Source: an uncultured Rickettsiales bacterium
GTDB lineage: Bacteria; Pseudomonadota; Alphaproteobacteria; Rickettsiales; Deianiraeaceae
DNA: 11,110 bases
Assembly: GCA_946544555.1 (NCBI GenBank)
Contig: CAMNMI010000022.1
Coordinates: forward strand, 1-11,110
Direction: 5' to 3'
The position numbers were made by a program, and so were the translations under genes. Below, one piece after another: positions 6,316-11,110 of this stretch. The notes below the pieces were generated by a model. That model made no database searches. It was not told the DNA's origin and was given only the letters and a program-made list of their open reading frames with translations. Each line of letters starts with the position of its first letter. Positions within the stretch are counted from its first letter, which is position 1.

Positions 6316-7380
6316 ATGCAGTGTATGTTTGAGCTCATAAAGACAATCATATATTTTTCAATAGTTTTGACAGTCATCGTAGCAGTGCATGAATACGGGC
6401 ATTATTTCGTAGCAAAGAAGTGCGGCGTGAAGGTTCTAACATTTTCAATAGGGTTTGGAAAGAAAATTTTCAGCTTCAAAAACAAAGTTGGAGAAATTTG
6501 GCAGGTGTGCTGTCTTCCACTGGGTGGATATGTCAAAATGTTTGGAGACGACAATGCAAGCGGTGCCGTGGGCTACAAGAAAAACCCTACAAAAGATGAC
6601 TTGGCATATTCACTGATTTACAAACATCCATTCAAAAAAATACTTGTTGCAGCGGCTGGCCCAGCAATGAATTACATCTTTGCAATTTTGTTGTTCTTTT
6701 TCATATTTGCAGTCAAAGGAAAACCGTTTGTCTTGCCAGTTGTAGATGGCATCCAGCAAGAAAGTGTTGCAGAAAAAATTGGCCTTAAAAAAGGAGATAA
6801 ACTGATTGCAATTAACGGCGTGCACATTTCATATTTTGAGGACATAAGAAAAGGATTGGATAGCCAAAAAGATAAAAATGTTTCAGTTGTTGTGCAGAGA
6901 AGTGGACAAATCATGACGCTAACAGGAGAGCGCAAGAAAGGCGACATTTTAGGTGTCATGGGCGGACAACCAAAATATAAAAACGTTTCAAAATCGGAAG
7001 CATTTGCGATGTCTTGGGCCGAGACAACCAATATTACCACAGGCACATTGAAAGCGCTATTGAATATCATCTATCATCATGGCAGTACAAAAGGTATCGG
7101 TGGGCCAATAATGATTGCTAAACAGTCAGCAAAAGCAGGGGAGGGCGGCTTTTTCACATTCCTCTATTTCATGGCATGTATATCAGTTAGCTTGGGGCTT
7201 GTTAACATCCTTCCAATTCCATTGTTGGACGGCGGACATGTCGTTATCAATTTCATTGAACTTGTGAGCAGAAGAAGAGTTTCAAACAAGGTCTACAAGG
7301 CCATGGTTTATGTCGGTGGGGTGATAATTGCACTGCTGATGGGACTTGGATTTTTCAATGACATTTTTGTAAATAGATAG
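6316..7380 (+). CDS. rseP: Site-2 intramembrane zinc metalloprotease, RseP-like
   Basis: An inner-membrane protease of the M50 family. Relatives cut anti-sigma factors within the membrane during envelope stress and clear leftover signal peptides. The 354 residues show zinc motif HEYGH (25-29) in the first membrane helix, 'GPAMN' (115-119) opening the second, a single periplasmic PDZ domain (about 136-205, with 'GLKKGDKLIAINGV'), and the third zinc ligand in LDGGH (304-308) within a C-terminal membrane helix. The length and single PDZ match the shorter alphaproteobacterial and Gram-positive type rather than the two-PDZ E. coli RseP. Start could be ATG at 6316 or 6325; the latter gives the usual short N-terminus. 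Neither has a clear Shine-Dalgarno. It leads a tight group with mraY (15-nt gap). The usual neighbours dxr and bamA are absent here. No RseA-like anti-sigma gene is in the window, so its substrate is unknown. Confidence 0.95.
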   Translation: MQCMFELIKTIIYFSIVLTVIVAVHEYGHYFVAKKCGVKVLTFSIGFGKKIFSFKNKVGEIWQVCCLPLGGYVKMFGDDNASGAVGYKKNPTKDDLAYSLIYKHPFKKILVAAAGPAMNYIFAILLFFFIFAVKGKPFVLPVVDGIQQESVAEKIGLKKGDKLIAINGVHISYFEDIRKGLDSQKDKNVSVVVQRSGQIMTLTGERKKGDILGVMGGQPKYKNVSKSEAFAMSWAETTNITTGTLKALLNIIYHHGSTKGIGGPIMIAKQSAKAGEGGFFTFLYFMACISVSLGLVNILPIPLLDGGHVVINFIELVSRRRVSNKVYKAMVYVGGVIIALLMGLGFFNDIFVNR

Positions 7381-7395
7381 TTTTTTATTGGTTTT

Positions 7396-8487
7396 ATGTA
7401 CACTTTGTTGGCTGATTTTTTTGAAAATGTTGGTGGCTTTTTGAATGTATTTAGCTATACAACAACGCGCTGCGGGGTTGCACTTTGTATTGCATTTGCG
7501 GGCGTGTTTTTCATCATGCCAAAATACATCGCGTTCAGTAAAAACTGGCAACATGGTGGCCAACCAATACGCGAGAAATATCTGGAAGGACATGTCTCAA
7601 AAAAGGGAACACCAACATTGGGTGGCTTGCTTGTGATCCTTTCAACGCTTTTTTCATGTCTACTTATTGGCGACCTCACAAACCAATATATGCTAATCTT
7701 GATTTTCACAATAATCTCATTTGGCATGCTTGGCTTCTGTGATGACTACAAAAAAATCAAGAAAAAAGACACTGGTGGCATCAGTGCTAAAATGAAGCTT
7801 ATATTCCAGTTTTTGTTCGCTACAATAGCAGTTGTGGCTGCTAATATTTGCATAGACAGTCCTGCATATTCATCAACTTTGACATTCCCGTTTTTTCGTA
7901 AATTAGTGCTTGAAATTGGCATTTTGTATTCAATTTTCCGCATAATCGTTATTGTTGGTTCAAGCAATGCAGTCAACCTCACAGACGGCTTGGACGGACT
8001 TGCGGCAATACCAATCATCTTCACAAGCGCTGTGTTTGCGGCATTCAGTTATGTCATTGGCAACATTTTGATGGCTAAATATCTGTTTTTTGACTACCAA
8101 AATGGCGCGCAAGAGATTTGCGTGTTCCTATCAGCAATGATTGGTGGCCTCATGGGATTTTTGTGGTATAACATCAAGCCAGCCAGCATTTTTATGGGCG
8201 ACACAGGCAGTTTGGCGTTCGGTGCAGTTCTTGGTGTAGCATCAACATTGATAAAAAGTGAATTTATTCTTGCAATAGCTGGCGGGTTGTTTGTCTTGGA
8301 GGCCATGTCGGTCATCATGCAGCGCTACTATTTCAAGTTCACACACGGCAAGAGGATATTTAAAATGGCACCAATCCACCACCACTTTGAGAAGAGTGGA
8401 TGGAGCGAAATGCAGGTTGTTGTCAGGTTTTGGATTATCTCATTTTTCTTTGCTTGCATTGCGCTTGCGAGCTTGAAAATTAGGTAA
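7396..8487 (+). CDS. mraY: Phospho-N-acetylmuramoyl-pentapeptide transferase MraY
   Basis: Transfers phospho-MurNAc-pentapeptide from UDP to undecaprenyl phosphate, giving lipid I, the first membrane step of peptidoglycan synthesis. The 363-residue polytopic protein has the full set of family motifs: GTPTLGG (71-77), the Mg-binding DDYKK (116-120), NAVNLTDGLDG (191-201), FMGDTGSLAFG (266-276) and the MraY-specific MAPIHHHFE (324-332). Length is normal. The ATG at 7396 is preceded by GGTTTT and no purine-rich Shine-Dalgarno. It lies 15 nt after rseP and 17 nt before the M15 peptidase gene, so the three are probably co-transcribed. In most bacteria mraY sits between murF and murD in the division and cell wall cluster; here it is outside such a cluster. 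Identity is secure. Confidence 0.98.
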   Translation: MYTLLADFFENVGGFLNVFSYTTTRCGVALCIAFAGVFFIMPKYIAFSKNWQHGGQPIREKYLEGHVSKKGTPTLGGLLVILSTLFSCLLIGDLTNQYMLILIFTIISFGMLGFCDDYKKIKKKDTGGISAKMKLIFQFLFATIAVVAANICIDSPAYSSTLTFPFFRKLVLEIGILYSIFRIIVIVGSSNAVNLTDGLDGLAAIPIIFTSAVFAAFSYVIGNILMAKYLFFDYQNGAQEICVFLSAMIGGLMGFLWYNIKPASIFMGDTGSLAFGAVLGVASTLIKSEFILAIAGGLFVLEAMSVIMQRYYFKFTHGKRIFKMAPIHHHFEKSGWSEMQVVVRFWIISFFFACIALASLKIR

Positions 8488-8504
8488 GTGTTTTGTGGTT
8501 TTTT

Positions 8505-9434
8505 ATGAAAAAAAGTGTCTGTTTATCATTGGTTTTAGCATCATCTCTATTTGTCAATGAAGTTAAAGCGGACGTCAGGATTACTCCATTGAAGGACAAT
8601 GAAAAAATCTTCTCACTATTGAAGGAGTATGATATTTATACCGACAACTGCAAGATTTATCTGGATAGGTATTCTGTAATTGAGGGCATAGAGTATTATG
8701 ACATGCAGAACAACTTGAAAACAGACGGAACGATTGTCGTTATGGATGCACTTGCGAATAATGTTGTGAAGATTTTTAGTGAGTTGAAGGGCATGCATTT
8801 TAATATCAACAGCATTCACCCAACAAAGCTTTACAAGAAGAATTGGCTTGGTGTAGTGGAAATGCCAGATGATTTCAATGGAACTGAAAGTTTTGTTTGT
8901 AGAGAAGTTGATTGTAATAAGAACAAAGTTCTTTCATTGCATGCTTTTGGTACAGCTCTTGACGTTAACTTCCTTCAAAATCCATGTGTTTTTATTGATT
9001 ACGATACAAACGAAATACAGAAGGTTGTACCAACGGCAGGCGTGAGGTATCTAAACAGGAGCTTTAACAGGAAAGGCAAACTGGAAAAAGACATTGGTAA
9101 AGTCAACGATGATGTGGTGAAGATTTTTAAGAAATACGGCTACGACATTTGGGGTGGCTACTGGGATTTTCCTATTGATTATCAGCACTTTCAGGTCTCT
9201 ACCAGGAGCTTTGCTAACCTGCTGATGTATGCCACAAAGGAAGACGCTAAGAAGATTGTTGACATCCACACAAGATGTGTGAATATGTATAACAAGTCGC
9301 TGGTTGATTTGGCAGAGGAGAAAGGTATCAACTTGCTGGAAAAATACAAGGAGAAGGCGCACTCATTTCTAAAAGAGGTTGACAGGTGGTGTGCATTTGG
9401 TGGAAACAAAGTGGTTAGGAGGGTTAGAAAATAG
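8505..9434 (+). CDS. Secreted M15-family (M15C-like) peptidoglycan peptidase
   Basis: A 309-residue exported zinc peptidase, likely cutting the peptidoglycan peptide stem (L-Ala-D-Glu or D-Ala-D-Ala type bond) in the periplasm. Residues 1-22 form a signal peptide: basic MKKS, a hydrophobic core, and a likely cleavage after VKA22. The catalytic domain shows zinc ligands in SLHAFGTALD (H146, D153), then WGGYW (216-220) and DYQHF (D225 probable catalytic acid, H228 third ligand). The layout, with 'NSIHPTK', 'FVCRE' and 'QNPCV' around the first motif, resembles the CwlK/endolysin M15C group more than VanY. The C-terminal 60 residues look helical. The ATG at 8505 is chosen for the signal peptide; a TTG at 8493 would add four residues. 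It follows mraY by 17 nt, suggesting coupled peptidoglycan synthesis and remodelling. The exact bond cut is not shown by the sequence. Confidence 0.88.
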   Translation: MKKSVCLSLVLASSLFVNEVKADVRITPLKDNEKIFSLLKEYDIYTDNCKIYLDRYSVIEGIEYYDMQNNLKTDGTIVVMDALANNVVKIFSELKGMHFNINSIHPTKLYKKNWLGVVEMPDDFNGTESFVCREVDCNKNKVLSLHAFGTALDVNFLQNPCVFIDYDTNEIQKVVPTAGVRYLNRSFNRKGKLEKDIGKVNDDVVKIFKKYGYDIWGGYWDFPIDYQHFQVSTRSFANLLMYATKEDAKKIVDIHTRCVNMYNKSLVDLAEEKGINLLEKYKEKAHSFLKEVDRWCAFGGNKVVRRVRK

Positions 9435-9687
9435 AGCAACAAAAACAGTTTTTTCTGTTATAACTGTCTATTTCTTTTTCTTCTTTTTCTACAGTTATAG
9501 TTCCATTGCTGTTATATTCAGAGCTATTATTAATAGTTTGTTGCGTTTCATCAGTTTTATTTTTTAGCGTATAATATGTAATTTTTTTGCCATTTTGAAC
9601 ATTAAAAGTTGGTGTTAAATTTCCATTATTCACAAAATCTTGCATATTTATACACTTATAGTTTATCAATGTGAATTTTTTATGCAA
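9424..9687 (-). CDS. Possible small Asn/Thr-rich protein ending in a CaaX-like tail (doubtful)
   Basis: An open frame of 87 codons from TTG 9687, or 73 from ATG 9645, ending tail-to-tail with the M15 gene (11-nt overlap). The product is hydrophilic and rich in Asn, Thr, Lys and Glu, with no membrane segment, and ends NCFCCSIF. The final CSIF fits the shape of a eukaryotic prenylation box, and the nearby Cys residues could be acylated, but such a match can arise by chance. I recognise no family. There is no clear Shine-Dalgarno. The frame is longer than expected by chance in DNA this AT-rich, yet the AT bias itself favours Asn and Lys codons, so it may be noise or the remnant of a gene. Confidence 0.35.
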   Translation of the reverse strand: MHKKFTLINYKCINMQDFVNNGNLTPTFNVQNGKKITYYTLKNKTDETQQTINNSSEYNSNGTITVEKEEKEIDSYNRKNCFCCSIF

Positions 9688-9693
9688 TTAAAT
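9435..9693. other. AT-rich intergenic stretch with an inverted repeat
   Basis: Between the M15 stop and repeat copy 4 there is no confident gene. The stretch holds the doubtful minus-strand ORF and a 9-bp perfect inverted repeat, TATAACTGT (9459-9467) with ACAGTTATA (9491-9499), around a pyrimidine-rich loop. A smaller AACAG/CTGTT pair with a T6 loop (9445-9460) lies just before it. These could end the M15 transcript, but low GC and no following T-run argue against a standard intrinsic terminator. Confidence 0.45.
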
Positions 9694-9788
9694 ATTGCGT
9701 CAGCGCGGAGCGCGTTTGCTGGACGAAGTGGAGCGTAGCGGAGCGAGGAGATTGCAAACGGCGAGGGCGTGGCCTCGGGCGGCGCAAT
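9694..9788 (+). repeat. Intergenic GC-rich cloverleaf-like repeat, copy 4
   Basis: A 95-nt copy between the M15 gene and the convergent aminotransferase gene, ending eight bases before the aminotransferase stop codon. It differs from copy 1 at five positions or so. The closing pair is A-T here and G-C in copy 1, so pairing is kept; flanks extend the stem to AATATTGCG (9691-9699) with CGCAATATT (9783-9791). Next follow a T-G wobble and a C-G pair. Central stem: CGTTTGC (9713-9719) with GCAAACG (9754-9760). The third arm CGAGG/CCTCG is fully paired. Confidence 0.9.
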
Positions 9789-9796
9789 ATTAAAAG

Positions 9797-10966
9797 TTAA
9801 AACACCTTCTTGGCTTGTTCTAATCTTTCCAGTGCTTTATTTATGGTGTCATCATTCTTTGCGAAGTGCATGCGGAAATACCCACTCACATGGCTGGTGA
9901 AGAAATCTCTGCAAGGAACAACTGCAATGCCGGCTTTTTCGCACAATGCTTCGGCAAATTTGATGTCATCTTCAATACCACTCTTTTGCATGATGTCGCG
10001 CAAGTCAAGCATCATGAAATATGTTCCTTCTGGCACGTTGTGGTTAATACCAATGCTGTCAAGGCCTTGCAACATCAAATCTCGCTTGGAGGTATAGGTA
10101 TCAAGCAAGTTATCATAATATTCCTGTCCGAAGTTCAAACCTGCAACGATGGCCTCTTGTAGAGGTGCAGCAGCGCTGATTGTCAAGAAATTGTGGACTT
10201 TTTTAATGTTGTCAGTTATAAACTTTGGCGCAATGGAATAACCAATTCTCCAACCTGTTATTGAGTAAGTTTTTGACATTGAACTGCAAATAATTGTGCG
10301 TTCTCGCATGTCTGGTAGTGTTGCCATGTAGACCATTTTGTTTGGCTTGTAGACAATGTGTTCGTAGACCTCATCAACGACAATATATGCATCATATTTC
10401 TTTGCCAAGTCGGCTAAAATAGTCATCTCCTCCAGAGTGAAGACCTTTCCACATGGATTTGATGGGTTGCAGATAAGCAGTATTTTTGCTCCTTGTTTGA
10501 ATGCATTTTCCACGTCTTCTGGGTCGAATGTGAATGCAGGAGGTGTCAATTTAATGTAAATCCCTTCCGTGCCGGTGAGGATGAGGTTTGTTTTGTAGTT
10601 CTCATAAACTGGCTCAAAAATTGCAACTTTGTCGCCAGGATTTGTAATCGCTAACATGACTGCAACCATGGCCTCGGTGCCGCCGCAGGATACCACAACC
10701 TCTTCATCTGGGTTGACATCAATACCAGAAAAGCGTTTGTATTTCTTCACCAATGCTTCGCGAATGTTGGTTGTTCCATATGAAATTGGGTATTGATGAC
10801 AGTCCTCGTGTGCCATTTTCTGCATGTTATCTAATATCTCTTTTGGCGGGTCAAACTCAGGATAACCCTGGCTCATGTTCAGCGCGCCGTATTTTTTTGC
10901 AACGTTTGACATCCCGCGGATGATTGAGTCCTCAAACAAGGCGTTTTTAGCTGATAGTGGTTTCAT
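9797..10966 (-). CDS. PLP-dependent aminotransferase, class I/II (fold type I)
   Basis: A 389-residue cytoplasmic aminotransferase. Key features in order: 'LNMSQGYPEFDPP' (29-41), a substrate-loop motif typical of the aspartate, kynurenine and methionine aminotransferase group; NPSNPCG (167-173), the NPxNP motif with N167; VVDEVY with D198 and Y201, which contact the PLP pyridine ring; and SMSKTYSITGWRIGY, with K232 forming the Schiff base. 'GYFRMHFAK' near the C-terminus supplies the conserved Arg for the substrate carboxylate. All catalytic residues are present. The ATG at 10966 is chosen because it begins 'MKPLSAKNALFEDS' and has GGA seven bases upstream; a longer frame to 11002 adds 12 unlikely residues. 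Repeat copies flank the gene on both sides. The amino-acid substrate cannot be told from sequence; a role in aspartate or DAP metabolism is possible, given ddh nearby, but unproven. Confidence 0.92.
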   Translation of the reverse strand: MKPLSAKNALFEDSIIRGMSNVAKKYGALNMSQGYPEFDPPKEILDNMQKMAHEDCHQYPISYGTTNIREALVKKYKRFSGIDVNPDEEVVVSCGGTEAMVAVMLAITNPGDKVAIFEPVYENYKTNLILTGTEGIYIKLTPPAFTFDPEDVENAFKQGAKILLICNPSNPCGKVFTLEEMTILADLAKKYDAYIVVDEVYEHIVYKPNKMVYMATLPDMRERTIICSSMSKTYSITGWRIGYSIAPKFITDNIKKVHNFLTISAAAPLQEAIVAGLNFGQEYYDNLLDTYTSKRDLMLQGLDSIGINHNVPEGTYFMMLDLRDIMQKSGIEDDIKFAEALCEKAGIAVVPCRDFFTSHVSGYFRMHFAKNDDTINKALERLEQAKKVF

Positions 10967-10988
10967 AATAATTCCAGTTGTATTTGAA

Positions 10989-11002
10989 TTTATAATTGTC
11001 AA
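10989..11002 (-). promoter_or_regulatory. Candidate promoter elements for the aminotransferase gene
   Basis: On the minus strand a perfect TTGACA (11002-10997) lies upstream of the aminotransferase start, followed closely by TATAAA (10994-10989). They are only two bases apart, so they cannot be one promoter pair; TTGACA has no strong -10 at 16-18 bp. TATAAA could serve as a -10 with a poor -35 inside repeat copy 5. Weak assignment. Confidence 0.25.
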
Positions 11003-11009
11003 TGAATGT

Positions 11010-11110
11010 GTTGCGCGGCGCGGAGCGCATTTGGCCGCCGAGCGGGTCGGAGCGGAGCGAGGGCGGATGGAGCGAGGCGCAGCGTAGCGGTGCCAAATGG
11101 CGAGGGCGTG
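11010..11110 (+). repeat. Intergenic GC-rich repeat, copy 5, diverged loop, cut by window end
   Basis: Starts with GTTGCGCGGCGCGGAGCGC, as in copy 2 read in family orientation, and shows the conserved GGCGAGGGCGTG at its right, where the window stops about 17 nt short of the expected end. The central stem is CATTTGGC (11028-11035) with GCCAAATG (11092-11099), a perfect 8-bp pairing using different bases from the other copies. The 56-nt loop is built from GGAGCG and GCGAGG-like units. It lies upstream of the aminotransferase gene. Confidence 0.85.

Noticed and set aside
10875..11087. Plus-strand frame running into repeat copy 5
   Set aside because: It begins opposite the aminotransferase start and its end is low-complexity translation of the repeat.

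Overview
The window looks like a chromosomal segment of an AT-rich Gram-negative bacterium, most likely an uncultured, possibly host- or gut-associated alphaproteobacterium. The clues are a class I lysyl-tRNA synthetase (found in archaea, alphaproteobacteria, spirochaetes and few other bacteria), a type II diaminopimelate dehydrogenase, a type IV prepilin-like protein and AT-rich genes separated by GC-rich intergenic repeats. The lineage is inferred from gene content; no rRNA is present.

Layout. (1) The left edge holds the 3' part of a prepilin-like gene whose reading frame is open to the window edge and runs through a (GA)11 tract. (2) Next comes rho, with a long Asn/Gln-rich N-terminal extension. 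(3) ddh lies convergent to rho and divergent from a flavodoxin gene. (4) lysK (class I) follows the flavodoxin gene. (5) A tight co-directional group rseP - mraY - M15 peptidase follows, with gaps of 15 and 17 nt. (6) A 362-nt stretch holds a doubtful small minus-strand ORF and a repeat. (7) A fold-type I aminotransferase on the minus strand closes the window.

Five copies (four complete, one cut by the right edge) of a 94-110 nt GC-rich element sit between genes at 2821, 4472, 6173, 9694 and 11010. They share terminal inverted repeats (GTTGCGC/GCGCAAC) and three internal arms, and can be drawn as a cloverleaf. Base changes between copies preserve pairing in the closing stem and the central stem, which suggests selection on a folded RNA or DNA. 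They are absent from the two short gaps of the rseP-mraY-M15 group, so they mark transcription-unit boundaries. This family is the best candidate here for something undescribed.

Functional theme. Several genes touch meso-diaminopimelate and peptidoglycan: Ddh makes meso-DAP, MraY starts the lipid-linked steps, and the M15 enzyme probably cuts the peptide stem. LysK uses the lysine made from DAP. Rho, RseP and the prepilin add transcription termination, envelope proteolysis and surface structures. Most start codons lack a clear Shine-Dalgarno sequence and are preceded by T-rich bases.
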